DNA of 64,000 bases from an uncultured Leptotrichia sp. (lineage in GTDB: Bacteria > Fusobacteriota > Fusobacteriia > Fusobacteriales > Leptotrichiaceae). The notes under the pieces are model-generated. The model did no database searches. It was not told where the DNA came from and saw nothing but the letters and a program-made list of their open reading frames with translations. Position 1 is the stretch's first letter, and each line of letters opens with the position of its first letter. The translations under genes were made by a program, and so were the position numbers. Shown in pieces: positions 36,969 to 46,076 of this stretch. Where the stretch lies: NCBI GenBank assembly GCA_937925095.1, contig CALEXX010000062.1, forward strand, positions 1 through 64,000, given 5' to 3'.

Positions 36969-37433
36969 TTAATTTAATAAATTCCTTCTATCCACTTTCT
37001 CCTTCAATCTATCAAAATATCCACTTTCAATCAGATTATTTCTATTCTGTAGCCACCATGCTTTTCCATTAATTTTAATGAAATTTATTATTTCTTTTTT
37101 TACTTTTCCATCAATTTCCACTTTTATTATTAGGCTATAACTTAGAAGTCCTTTTTTCAGTACAATACTCTTGATATCTTCCACTTTCATAATGAAAGAT
37201 AATTCCTTAATTCCACCCAGTACTTTCATTTTAAAGAATAATATTTCATCTTCCCTAAAAAGAACGTAATAAGGCTGTGCAGATTTAAACAGCAATCCAG
37301 AAAGTCCCAATAACCAAAATGAATTTAAATTTCTCTCCTGCCTAGTGGCATAAATATAGTTCCCATTATGAACTATATTGTTTTCCTCAAAATACTCTTC
37401 AACTCTTAGCTGTTCTTTTGATTTTTTTTCCAT
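36969..37433 (-). CDS. conserved-looking small protein, PH-like fold possible
   Basis: 154 residues, not recognised. The middle has alternating hydrophobic beta strands (YYVLFREDEILFFKM, FIMKVEDIKSIVLKKG, YSLIIKVEIDGKVKK) ending with a tryptophan-rich helix, which is compatible with a bacterial PH-like domain. No signal peptide; one short hydrophobic patch (WLLGLSGLLF). The ribosome site GAAGGAG supports translation. It lies between leuD and the MORN protein. Confidence 0.6.
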   Translation of the reverse strand: MEKKSKEQLRVEEYFEENNIVHNGNYIYATRQERNLNSFWLLGLSGLLFKSAQPYYVLFREDEILFFKMKVLGGIKELSFIMKVEDIKSIVLKKGLLSYSLIIKVEIDGKVKKEIINFIKINGKAWWLQNRNNLIESGYFDRLKEKVDRRNLLN

Positions 37434-37557
37434 TTCTAATTCTCCTTCTTAAAAAATTTAATCCATATAATATTCATCTATTTCACCATTAAAATTACAG
37501 CATGCATAGAACATCTTATCAACAAAAAATAATTTTTCATTTTTACTCCTTTTTTGA

Positions 37558-38133
37558 CTACTTATGATTCTCCTCATACTTCCTAATCTCATCTTCATGT
37601 TCCAATGTCAGTCCGATTGAATCCAGTCCTTTCAGTAATCTCTGTTTCCAGCTTTCTTCAAGCTCAAAGAAATAATCTTTTCCATTTGCAGTCAATTTAT
37701 TATTTTCAAGGTCAACTGTAACTTTTGCATCTCCAGGAAGTTTAGCCAGTTCCAGTCTGTCCGCTTCCGGTAAAGTTATTGGAAGATGCCCGTTATTCAG
37801 CCAGTTCATATAGAATATCCCTGAATATCCTCCTGCAACAATTACATGAAACCCATAATCCTGCAATGCCCAAGCCGCATGTTCCCTGCTCGAACCACAC
37901 CCAAAATTATCTCCTGTAATCAAAATTGTCCCTGTTTTGTATTCAGGTTTATTTAAATTAAAATCCATATTGTCTGTTCTGTCTTCATTGTATCTCCATT
38001 CATCAAATACATATTGCCCAAATCCTGTTTTTTCAATACTTTTTAAATATTGTTTTGGAATCAGCTGGTCTGTATCAATATTGTCATTCATTATAGGAAC
38101 GATTGTCCCTTCATATTTTGTAAATGGTTTCAT
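37558..38133 (-). CDS. leuD: 3-isopropylmalate dehydratase small subunit
   Basis: 191 residues. The swivel domain pairs with LeuC to isomerise 2- to 3-isopropylmalate. It shows NIDTDQLIPKQYL, the conserved GDNFGCGSSREHA motif and VIVAGGYSGIFYMNW. It starts 26 bases after leuC with AGAAGGAG as ribosome site. The end is followed by 124 bases that hold a coding-like fragment without a start. Confidence 0.97.
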   Translation of the reverse strand: MKPFTKYEGTIVPIMNDNIDTDQLIPKQYLKSIEKTGFGQYVFDEWRYNEDRTDNMDFNLNKPEYKTGTILITGDNFGCGSSREHAAWALQDYGFHVIVAGGYSGIFYMNWLNNGHLPITLPEADRLELAKLPGDAKVTVDLENNKLTANGKDYFFELEESWKQRLLKGLDSIGLTLEHEDEIRKYEENHK

Positions 38134-38159
38134 ATTTATCTCCTTCTATTTTGTATAAA

Positions 38160-39578
38160 TTATTCCACTTCTTCCAATTTCCTTACATCCACAAATTTCC
38201 CATAAATTGCGGCGGCAGCTGCCATTGCTGGACTTACCAGATGAGTTCTTGCTCCTTTTCCTTGACGTCCTTCAAAGTTTCTGTTGGAAGTTGACGCACA
38301 ATGTTCTCCAGCCGGTATCAAATCAGGATTCATTCCAAGACAAGTTGAGCATCCTGCTTCTCTCCACTCAAATCCTGCGTCTTTAAATATTTGTGCTATT
38401 CCATTTTCTTCAGCCATTTTTTTAACAATTTGTGACCCTGGAACTACAACTGCTGTAATATTTGGTGCAACTTTTTTACCTTTTACAATTTTTGCTGCAA
38501 TTTCCAAATCACTCAGTCTTCCATTTGTACACGAACCAATAAATACATGTTTTAATGGTATATCAAATGGAGTCTGTCCCGGCTTTAATCCCATATACTC
38601 GTATGCCTTTTCATCATTGTGATCTTTAATTTCAGGGAAATTTTCTGTAATATTGATTCCCATTTCAGGATTTGTTCCCCAAGTAACTTGAGGTTCAAGG
38701 TTTGAAACATCAATTTTTATATGTTTATCAAAAGCTTCCACTGAATCTGTGTATAATTCCTTCCATTCAGCCACCTTTTTCTCAAATTCCTCACCTTTTG
38801 GTGCAAATCTTCTTCCTCTTACATATTCAAAAGTAGTTTCATCAGGAGCAATAATTCCTGATTTTCCTCCACCTTCAATCGCCATATTGCAAATTGTCAT
38901 TCTTTCTTCCATCGAAAGCCCTCTTATCGTATCTCCAAAAAATTCGAAGGCATATCCATTTCCAAGCCCAATTCCATAAGTTTTAATTATATGTAAAATT
39001 ATATCCTTTGCATAAACTCCCTTTTGTAGTTTTCCTGTTATTTCAATCCCCATTGTTTTAGGTTTTTTCTGCCAGATTGTCTGTGTTGCAAGCACGTGTT
39101 CAACTTCACTTGTCCCAATTCCAAATGCAATTGCTCCAAATGCTCCATGTGTTGCAGTATGGCTATCTCCACAAACTACTGTTTTTCCTGGCTGTGTAAG
39201 TCCCTGCTCAGGCCCTACCATATGCACGATTCCATTACTTTCGTTAAACATATCAACCAGTTCTATCCCAAATTCCTTACAGTTTGCTGCAAGTGCATCC
39301 AACTGTGCTTTTGAAATTTTATCTTTAATATCAAGCCTTTGCGACATTATTGTTGGAGTATTATGATCCATTGTCCCAAATGTCAGATCAGGTCTTCTGA
39401 CTTTTCTCCCCGCAATTCTTAATCCTGAAAATGCCTGTGGTGAAGTAACTTCATGGATTAAGTGTAAGTCTATATAAAGCAGCTGTGCTTCCCCTGGTTC
39501 CCCTGTTATTACATGTTTTTCCCAGACCTTATCAAATAAAGTTTTTGGTTTTTTAATTTCATTTTTTGTTTCTGACAT
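38160..39578 (-). CDS. leuC: 3-isopropylmalate dehydratase large subunit
   Basis: 472 residues, aconitase family. The [4Fe-4S] cysteines are in GSCTNGR and CSTCLGMN; the substrate and cluster motifs [24 protein letters not shown] and [11 protein letters not shown] are present. It is followed by leuD. The upstream Fic gene ends 51 bases away; a TTGACA at 39639-39644 lies inside the end of that gene but has no convincing -10 partner, so the promoter is undecided. Confidence 0.98.
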   Translation of the reverse strand: MSETKNEIKKPKTLFDKVWEKHVITGEPGEAQLLYIDLHLIHEVTSPQAFSGLRIAGRKVRRPDLTFGTMDHNTPTIMSQRLDIKDKISKAQLDALAANCKEFGIELVDMFNESNGIVHMVGPEQGLTQPGKTVVCGDSHTATHGAFGAIAFGIGTSEVEHVLATQTIWQKKPKTMGIEITGKLQKGVYAKDIILHIIKTYGIGLGNGYAFEFFGDTIRGLSMEERMTICNMAIEGGGKSGIIAPDETTFEYVRGRRFAPKGEEFEKKVAEWKELYTDSVEAFDKHIKIDVSNLEPQVTWGTNPEMGINITENFPEIKDHNDEKAYEYMGLKPGQTPFDIPLKHVFIGSCTNGRLSDLEIAAKIVKGKKVAPNITAVVVPGSQIVKKMAEENGIAQIFKDAGFEWREAGCSTCLGMNPDLIPAGEHCASTSNRNFEGRQGKGARTHLVSPAMAAAAAIYGKFVDVRKLEEVE

Positions 39579-39629
39579 TTTTCTCCTCCAATTCTTTCTA
39601 CAAGTTTTTCTATATTTTTATTAATTATT

Positions 39630-40304
39630 TTAAAATTGTGTCAATCTATTGTCTTCAAATTTCTGTAATTCTTTTACCCTTTCAAAAATAATCTCCACAT
39701 TCTGTTCCCTTAGATAAGTCATATACAAAGATCTATCACTTTTTTCAATCACAAATGGACTCATTTTTTCCTGAAAACATAAATATAACATAATTAATCT
39801 TCCTGTCCGCCCATTTCCATCACTAAAGGGATGTATTCTCTCAAATTCTATATGAGAGTGTAGTATTTCTAACAACTTTTCATCATTATTTTTGCACAGT
39901 TCCAGTCGATAATTTAAATTTTCAATCCAATTTTTTGTAAGAACTGGTGCCTGACTTGGTGTAGAAGTTTCAAAATCTGCACCAATTATTGCATTACTGC
40001 TATTTTTAAAATTTCCCGCATTATCATTTAATCTGTCTAAAATTTCCTTATTTATATTTTTAATCATATAAATATCTAATTTTTTCTCATTTTCAAATTC
40101 ACTTATAATATAATCAATTGCTTTCTTATGATTTAAAACTTCAAAAACTTCACGTACACTCTTGCTTCCAGGTATTGTACTATCCAAAATAATTGTAGCC
40201 GTTTCATTTAGTGTCAATGTATTTCCTTCAATAGCATTCGAGTGATGCGTCATTCTTACTGATAAATCTAAAAAATATTCATAATTTATAGTTTTTATAT
40301 CCAT
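39630..40304 (-). CDS. Fic-domain AMP-transferase, class II (N-terminal inhibitory helix)
   Basis: 224 residues. The active site HPFSDGNGRTGR (about 159-170) has the catalytic histidine, the metal-binding aspartate and the arginine, so it should be active. Near the N-terminus HSNAIEGN (about 21-28) matches the inhibitory [S/T]xxxE[G/N] motif of class II Fic proteins, which blocks ATP binding until released. The target protein is unknown. No antitoxin gene is adjacent, in line with self-inhibition. It lies between leuC and a DUF1963 gene. Confidence 0.88.
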   Translation of the reverse strand: MDIKTINYEYFLDLSVRMTHHSNAIEGNTLTLNETATIILDSTIPGSKSVREVFEVLNHKKAIDYIISEFENEKKLDIYMIKNINKEILDRLNDNAGNFKNSSNAIIGADFETSTPSQAPVLTKNWIENLNYRLELCKNNDEKLLEILHSHIEFERIHPFSDGNGRTGRLIMLYLCFQEKMSPFVIEKSDRSLYMTYLREQNVEIIFERVKELQKFEDNRLTQF

Positions 40305-40341
40305 TTTCCCAACTTTCTATTTTCCTGTCTACCCAATAAAA

Positions 40342-41181
40342 TCAATAACAATCCCAATTGTAGAAAACATCTGAAAAGTCCCTATTTTTTAATTTTTCAC
40401 GATTAATAAAGAAATTCATTACTCCACTATCTCCAATCATTATTTCTTTTCCACTATTAATTTGAAATAATAAAGTATCGTATTCATTCATTTCATCACC
40501 TTTTCTTGGTTCAGATTGTGTGAAAAATGGAAATCCATTACATTTTGTGCCAATATTTTCTTCATAAAATTCATATCCATAAATTTCTTCCACTTCTTCA
40601 GACAATTTATCTTTTTCATCAAATTTAAAATTTTCTTCTTCCCATACTTTTTCAAATAAAATATCTAAAAAATCATAGTCTAAATTCTCTTTTTGTTTTC
40701 CCAAAGAAAATTCCATTTTACAAGGATGATGTGCTATCAAAAAATCCCATGCTGGGTCATATTTGTAAGGATTATACATTTTCTTAAACTCATCTTCAGA
40801 AAAATATTCTCCTATTTTTTCATAATAAATTACATCAAAACCAATTCGATTTGTACTGTTGTCAAAATCTAATCCCATCAAGTCATCTCCCAAAACCCAA
40901 AATTGCAAAATTCCTTCTTTTGGAAAATCTTCTAGACCTTTTAAGTCAGCACAATTTATCTGCGCAAGAAACATAAACTGTTTCCCTTCTGAATTTGTTG
41001 GAATTTTACTCCCTTTTGGAATATATGGAATTCCTTCAATTTTACTGTCTGTTATTTTTATTTCCTTTGAAGTATTGACTGAAGCATTTGCAACTATCAT
41101 TTCTTTTGCTGTTTCATAATACTTTTTTTTAATTTTTTCAAAAATATCTTTTGCCAACTTCTTTAATTCTTTATCTTCCAT
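40342..41181 (-). CDS. DUF1963 (YwqG-like) protein
   Basis: 279 residues. The region of about 50-250 fits DUF1963: GSKIPTNSEGKQFMFLAQIN, LEDFPKEGILQFWV, and a late LLFQINSG with GDSGVMNFFI. Such proteins are cytosolic, often near YwqK repeat proteins, and have no established activity. The ribosome site is modest. Its neighbours are Fic and a phosphoesterase gene remnant. Confidence 0.8.
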   Translation of the reverse strand: MEDKELKKLAKDIFEKIKKKYYETAKEMIVANASVNTSKEIKITDSKIEGIPYIPKGSKIPTNSEGKQFMFLAQINCADLKGLEDFPKEGILQFWVLGDDLMGLDFDNSTNRIGFDVIYYEKIGEYFSEDEFKKMYNPYKYDPAWDFLIAHHPCKMEFSLGKQKENLDYDFLDILFEKVWEEENFKFDEKDKLSEEVEEIYGYEFYEENIGTKCNGFPFFTQSEPRKGDEMNEYDTLLFQINSGKEIMIGDSGVMNFFINREKLKNRDFSDVFYNWDCY

Positions 41182-41208
41182 ATTACACCACTTCCAAATT
41201 TTAATTAA

Positions 41209-41290
41209 TTCTCTTCAACTCAAAAATCACAATTTCAGGCTGTGCGAAAAATCTTATAAACATTTCAAGACTCCACCGCCAACACCTGAA
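41209..41290 (-). pseudogene. 3'-end remnant of a second metallophosphoesterase gene
   Basis: The sequence matches the last 80 bases of the phosphoesterase gene at 50526-51368, in the same orientation: about 55 bases align without gaps with about six mismatches, then small indels. The piece encodes the FFAQPEIVIFELKR ending but is frameshifted further upstream and has no start. The rest of the gap 41182-41365 holds nothing recognisable. It is either a decayed paralogue or one arm of a direct repeat flanking the segment 41290-50526. Confidence 0.75.
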
Positions 41291-41365
41291 TATGATTTTT
41301 CTATTTATCATTTTTTACCTCTTAATTTACATTTTCAAAAATGTATAACTATTTATTTTCTAATT

Positions 41366-42043
41366 CTATTTCTTATGAATTTCATCATACATTTTTGCAA
41401 GTTGTATCGCTCTTTCTTTTGTTCTTTCCATTCTTGTCCCCGCTTCAATTGGAACAACTATTGTTCCACAAGTCATTCTTTTTCCTTTTTCATCAAGACC
41501 ACATTCTTCATCCAGCATTTTTTCTATTTCTTTTTCTATATTTTTTATCCATTCCCTCTCACTGTTTTGAAGTTTTGATTTCTGTTCACCTGAAAGTTCT
41601 GACATTAGAAGCTTATAAACTTTATTTAGTTCATCATCCCATGCTTTACGGGCTTTTTCTGCCTGTTCTGCCATTTCTGCCGTACTTCCTTCAAAATCAG
41701 TGTCCTTTACAGAAGACATTCTTTTCATCAGTTCCTCTTCATAATTTGTTTGCTGAGTCACAGCATTGGCAACCGTTTCTTCAACTTTTTGAATATCCTT
41801 CTGCAGATTTTGCAAATTTTGCTGTGCTTCTGCCTGTTTCTGCTCATTTTCTTCTATCTTTTTTATTTTTTCCTTTGCTTCCTGCAGCTTTAATTCTGCC
41901 TGAAGACGTAGCATTTTTGAATATGAACTATATATTAAAAAAACTCCAATAAGAATTATTACTGCAAAAACTGAAGTAATAATAGATTTCTTATTTTCTT
42001 CCCTTTTCCTATTTTCTTTGCTTTTTTTATTTTCTCCATTCAT
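41366..42043 (-). CDS. membrane-anchored protein with LprI/DUF1311-like C-terminus
   Basis: 225 residues. A lysine-rich cytosolic start, one membrane helix (about residues 20-40) and a long Gln/Glu/Lys coiled coil (about 45-105) precede a domain with WDDELNKVYKLLM and REWIKNIEKE, the pattern of LprI/DUF1311 proteins; two cysteines (DEECGL, MTCGT) could pair. LprI-type domains are extracytoplasmic and some inhibit lysozyme; the role here is inference. It lies 78 bases downstream of the lipid operon. Confidence 0.7.
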   Translation of the reverse strand: MNGENKKSKENRKREENKKSIITSVFAVIILIGVFLIYSSYSKMLRLQAELKLQEAKEKIKKIEENEQKQAEAQQNLQNLQKDIQKVEETVANAVTQQTNYEEELMKRMSSVKDTDFEGSTAEMAEQAEKARKAWDDELNKVYKLLMSELSGEQKSKLQNSEREWIKNIEKEIEKMLDEECGLDEKGKRMTCGTIVVPIEAGTRMERTKERAIQLAKMYDEIHKK

Positions 42044-42121
42044 TTTATTTTCCTTCTCTCTTTATATTTTAAATTTTCCAATCCAATTATAGCTTTTTTT
42101 CTTAAAATTTAAAATAAATTT

Positions 42122-43051
42122 TTACACTCTCATCAGTAATATATTTGTTGTAAGCCCCGCTGCAGTTCCAATAAAAAGTATTATATCTCCACTCTTTATT
42201 TTACCACTTTCCAGCCCATGGGCCAGTGCAAGGGGAACAGAAGCAGAAACCATATTTCCAAATTCTTTTACCTCATTTATAAATTTATCTTTAGGTACAC
42301 CCAATTTCTCCATTACGATTGGCATGGCTACACTTGCCTGGTGAGGTACCACCATATCTATATCCGTTATTTTTATACCATTATTTTCCAAAAACTCTTT
42401 CATCATTTCAGGAATTTTTTTCATAGATAGTGACAGTACAGTTTTTCCATTCATATCAAACATGAATTCTTCTTTTGTTTCTTCAGAATAATTTTTAGGA
42501 TGTAAATTACTTAAGCCACCTCGAATTTCAGTAGAATGTGCTCCTTCAGACCAAGTTCTCTGCATAGCATCTATAACTCCTGTTTCATTTTCAGTTTTTT
42601 CAATAATAAAAGCTACAGCGCCATCACTGAAAAGTCTGAAACTTTCCTTCTGTTTAGGATTTAAGGCTATTGATGCAACATCACAGGAAACAATCAGTAC
42701 TCTTTTATATCTTCCTGCTTCAACTAGATATGACATTGTATCCAGAGCTGTCATAAAACTTGTGCATGTTGTATTTATATCTAATGCAGGAATTGAAGTT
42801 CCTTTTGCAATTTTTTCATGAATCAATGCCGCCGTGCAAGGTATTGGCTGTATTCCAACTGCACTTGCTGAAACTATGCAATCTATATCATCAATCTTAA
42901 TTCCCGTATTTTCGAGTGCTTTTTCACATGCTGAAACAGCAAGGGAAATCTGATTTTCTTCTCTACTTATTCTATAACGGGTCTGACCATTAAAACTGAC
43001 TGTATTTTCCGGTAGTTTCACTCCATATCCTATAATCTGTATTTTTCTCAT
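42122..43051 (-). CDS. KAS III-like 3-oxoacyl synthase
   Basis: 309 residues. Thiolase fold with the full KAS III triad: Cys about 96 (INTTCTSFM), His about 237 (VVPHQAS) and Asn about 266 (FGNMVSAS). It has diverged from standard FabH: the N-terminal LPENTVSF and ISREENQ segments and the genetic context indicate a dedicated condensing enzyme, not the initiating FabH. Family members join an acyl-CoA or acyl-ACP with a second acyl unit. It is the last gene of an eight-gene operon and overlaps the preceding gene by ATGA. Confidence 0.87.
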   Translation of the reverse strand: MRKIQIIGYGVKLPENTVSFNGQTRYRISREENQISLAVSACEKALENTGIKIDDIDCIVSASAVGIQPIPCTAALIHEKIAKGTSIPALDINTTCTSFMTALDTMSYLVEAGRYKRVLIVSCDVASIALNPKQKESFRLFSDGAVAFIIEKTENETGVIDAMQRTWSEGAHSTEIRGGLSNLHPKNYSEETKEEFMFDMNGKTVLSLSMKKIPEMMKEFLENNGIKITDIDMVVPHQASVAMPIVMEKLGVPKDKFINEVKEFGNMVSASVPLALAHGLESGKIKSGDIILFIGTAAGLTTNILLMRV

Positions 43052-44322
43052 TTTATTACCTTTCTTATTATTCTTTTCAACTTCACTGTTTTATCTACTT
43101 CATAATCTATAAATTGTATTTTTACATTTTCTATATCCAAAGAAGCAAATAAATTTTCAAATTCTTTTTTTATTAACTTCTTCTGCTCCTCATTTATATT
43201 TAAAACCGCTATTTCCAGCAGACTATCATTCACTTGGAAAACCTGATATTCTCTTATATTTTCAACAAAAAGTATTGTTCTTCTGATAAAATCCGGAAAA
43301 ACCACAATTTCCTTACCAGTTTTATTTGTAAATTTAAAAATATCATCTGAACGTCCTTCTATTTTTTCAATTCTTTGCAGAACTGAACCACATTCACAAA
43401 CTTCCTCCGACTTAACTAGAATATCATTTAAATAATATTTTACAAAGGGCTGGCTTGTTCTCCTTAAATCTGTAATTATTGGATAAAATCTTTTTTCATC
43501 TATATATTCCCTGTCAAATTTTATCAAGTCTTCATTTAAATGTAAATGCCCATATTCACACGTACATGCTAAAAAACCCTCTGTTGCCTGATAAATCTGA
43601 TGTATTATTTTCTGTTTAAACTGAGTTTTTATATATTCTTCATCAGGTTTCTCCAAAATTTCCGCAACAGAAATAATTCTTTTTACAGAAACTTTCAACT
43701 CCCCTTCTTCAATTTTCTTAGCAAGTACCAGAAGTAATGAAGGAGGAGCGACTATCATTGTTGGCTGATATTTATTCAATCTTTCAATATGCTCATCAAT
43801 ATCTTTAAAAGTATCAAAATATTCCAGACTTATTAAAAATGAATTTACAGTTTTGTATAAATCATTATCTGCCCTTAGGAAAAAAGCTATTTTATGACCA
43901 AAAATATCTTTCTTTGGTAACATTTTAGCTAATATTGTTCCTGCCCATATTCCCTGTTCTTCAGGAGTTGTTAAAAACATTCCCCTATGACCTGATGTTC
44001 CTGAGGAAAGTCCCACTGAAATATCCTTATATTTTTGATTGAAATTTCTTGTTTTTTCACTGTTCAAAGCTATTTCCATAGCCTCATCCCTTTTTACCCC
44101 TAATGTATTCAATTCATCAAAGTTTTCCATCATAAAAGCCTTATCCATTGTAAAATCTTCTGTAATATTATGATTTTTAAAATATGGTGATTTTTCCTTT
44201 AAAAACTTCAAATGTTTCTTTACCTGCTTTTCCTGATACTCCAGAAGTTCATTTCTTGAAGTCCATTTATTAAAATACCTTACTTTTATGAAAGTTGACA
44301 TAATTTTAAATATTTTTCTCAT
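43048..44322 (-). CDS. adenylate-forming enzyme, coenzyme F390 synthetase-related
   Basis: 424 residues of the PaaK/F390 synthetase-like branch of the ANL superfamily. The ATP loop is SSGTSGHRGMF (about 104-114); IYQATEGFLACTC is the adenine/acid motif; DLRRTSQPFVKYYLND and RSDDIF follow. A CECGS pair and the CTCEYGH segment suggest a metal-binding loop, common in this branch. It is likely to activate a carboxylic acid as an adenylate. The start follows AAAGGATACT. It overlaps the MBL gene by 17 bases and the KAS III gene by 4. Confidence 0.82.
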   Translation of the reverse strand: MRKIFKIMSTFIKVRYFNKWTSRNELLEYQEKQVKKHLKFLKEKSPYFKNHNITEDFTMDKAFMMENFDELNTLGVKRDEAMEIALNSEKTRNFNQKYKDISVGLSSGTSGHRGMFLTTPEEQGIWAGTILAKMLPKKDIFGHKIAFFLRADNDLYKTVNSFLISLEYFDTFKDIDEHIERLNKYQPTMIVAPPSLLLVLAKKIEEGELKVSVKRIISVAEILEKPDEEYIKTQFKQKIIHQIYQATEGFLACTCEYGHLHLNEDLIKFDREYIDEKRFYPIITDLRRTSQPFVKYYLNDILVKSEEVCECGSVLQRIEKIEGRSDDIFKFTNKTGKEIVVFPDFIRRTILFVENIREYQVFQVNDSLLEIAVLNINEEQKKLIKKEFENLFASLDIENVKIQFIDYEVDKTVKLKRIIRKVIK

Positions 44323-45130
44323 TTAGTATCCTTTTTATTTTTTCTTTATTATCGTGACTTACAATAACAGAAATATCATTTTTCATAACTTTTTTCAGCA
44401 AATCGCTTCCTTGCTTATAATCTTCAAAATTATTCTGTATTTTTCTCGCAAGCCACTTCATTTTATCTGTTAGGGGCAAATATTCAGTTCCCCAACATAC
44501 ATCAGCTGCAATAAGGAGATTTTTCTCAGGCAGAAATAAACATCCCTGTCCCTTTGCATGCCCGTCTACCTCTATCATCAGCATAGATGAATCAGAAAAT
44601 AAATCGAAACTTTCCTTATATGGAAATAACTTATTCTCTTTATAGCTTTTTATCAATATCAATCTATTTTCAAAGTCATCTGGAAACAGTTCGTTGAAAA
44701 TAAGAAGATTATCTTTTCCTGACTTAAGGTTATTATAACAAGTTTCAGTTAATATTAAATTAGAATTCGGGAAAAATTTTAAACCTCCAATATGATCAGG
44801 ATGCAAGTGAGAAATAATTATATATTTTATTTCTTTTCTGTCTATTCTCTTTTCCTTAAGCTGATAGTCAATCATATCTTCCCTTTTTAAAGTAATAGGA
44901 TTAGTAAACCTATATAAAAAATATTTAGGATTATTTTTCAGAATTTCCATGGAATAACCTGTATCATAAAGAATATATCCCATTTTTCTATGCTTAATCA
45001 AAAAAACTCCTGCATAAAAATCAACTATCGTTTTCTCAAAATTTTTAAAAACCTTTTTTAAATCATTTGTACAATATCCACAACCAAAATAATCAACTTT
45101 TTCTATCATTTTTTCTGCTGTGTTCAACAT
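44306..45130 (-). CDS. metallo-beta-lactamase-fold hydrolase
   Basis: 274 residues. The metal motif HLHPDHIGG (about 108) and the later DGHAKGQGC and DVCWGTEYLP supply the expected His and Asp ligands. The substrate is unknown; AHL-lactonase-like members of the family hydrolyse esters, thioesters and lactones, which suits a lipid pathway. The start may be at 45130 or at the ATG at 45109; neither has a strong ribosome site. The gene overlaps its upstream neighbour by up to 38 bases. Confidence 0.82.
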   Translation of the reverse strand: MLNTAEKMIEKVDYFGCGYCTNDLKKVFKNFEKTIVDFYAGVFLIKHRKMGYILYDTGYSMEILKNNPKYFLYRFTNPITLKREDMIDYQLKEKRIDRKEIKYIIISHLHPDHIGGLKFFPNSNLILTETCYNNLKSGKDNLLIFNELFPDDFENRLILIKSYKENKLFPYKESFDLFSDSSMLMIEVDGHAKGQGCLFLPEKNLLIAADVCWGTEYLPLTDKMKWLARKIQNNFEDYKQGSDLLKKVMKNDISVIVSHDNKEKIKRILNEKNI

Positions 45131-46076
45131 ATTTTTTTACTCCTTCAATTACAGATATCTTCGGATAATATCCTAATTCCTTCTTAGCCTTGTCTATATT
45201 CAAAGTCTGGCTATACTTCATTAAATATAGTGTATATTTTGTAAGAGGAGGCTCTTTTTCAATTCTAAAAAACTTGTAGAATTTTTCCATAAATGAAACC
45301 AGAGGTAAAATTAAATTATAATTCCATTTTAAATATTTTCCTTCTGTGCCGATTTCATTAAAAAATAAAGTTAATATTTCCTTGAACTCTATCGGCTCAT
45401 CATTTGTAATGTTGTATATTTCCCTTAAATATTCATTGTTTTCCAATGCCAACCTTAAAGAATAAGCAACATTCTCAACACAAGTTATATCAACTTTCTG
45501 CTTTCCATCAGCAAAAAGAGGAATTCCCAGTTTTTTATTTAATTCCAGAAGTCTTGGTATTATACTCGTATCTCCAACACCAAACAGCCCACGAGGTCGA
45601 ATTATCATATAGTTCAGACTTGAAGATTTTATTATATTTTCTGCCATAATTTTACTTTTTATATAAAAGTTAAGGTTATTTTCTTTAGGTGCTTCATCTT
45701 CTTTAACATCTAACTGATCCTTTGCACCTGCATATATACTTGGTGAAGAAACAAAAACCAGTTTCAATTTCTTTTCTTCACACAGTTGAACAATATTTTT
45801 TGTTCCCAACACATTTATATTATAGAAATTTTCCCATTTCCCCCATACAGTAGAAAGTGCCGCCGCATGAATAACAGCTGAACAGCCTTCAGATGCTTTA
45901 AATAAATCATCTAAATCTCCTATATCGCCTTTATAAAATTCGACTTTTTCATCAACCAGTGTTTCTCCAATTTTTTCATTTCTTCCAAAAGCAACTACTT
46001 TATAATTATTATTTTTCAGTTCTTCAATTACATATTTTCCTAAAAAACCTGTCGCCCCTGTAAGCAAAACTTTCAT
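45093..46076 (-). CDS. NAD-dependent epimerase/dehydratase, OleD/3-beta-HSD-like
   Basis: 327 residues. Extended SDR with LLTGATGFLGKYV (residues 4-16), HAAALSTVWGKWE, VSSPSIY and the catalytic Y-x3-K in FYIKSK, then IRPRGLFGVGDTSIIPRLL. The last motif and the KVDITCVENVA segment resemble OleD and 3-beta-hydroxysteroid dehydrogenase-type enzymes that reduce or oxidise a beta-keto/beta-hydroxy acid. It shares one base (TAATG) with the upstream glycosyltransferase. A nucleotide-sugar epimerase role is possible but less favoured by the motifs. Confidence 0.78.
   Translation of the reverse strand: MKVLLTGATGFLGKYVIEELKNNNYKVVAFGRNEKIGETLVDEKVEFYKGDIGDLDDLFKASEGCSAVIHAAALSTVWGKWENFYNINVLGTKNIVQLCEEKKLKLVFVSSPSIYAGAKDQLDVKEDEAPKENNLNFYIKSKIMAENIIKSSSLNYMIIRPRGLFGVGDTSIIPRLLELNKKLGIPLFADGKQKVDITCVENVAYSLRLALENNEYLREIYNITNDEPIEFKEILTLFFNEIGTEGKYLKWNYNLILPLVSFMEKFYKFFRIEKEPPLTKYTLYLMKYSQTLNIDKAKKELGYYPKISVIEGVKKYVEHSRKNDRKS

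Noticed and set aside
41341..41952. 203-residue plus-strand frame
   Set aside because: Antisense to the coiled-coil gene at 41366-42043, Phe/Leu/Pro-rich and without a ribosome site.
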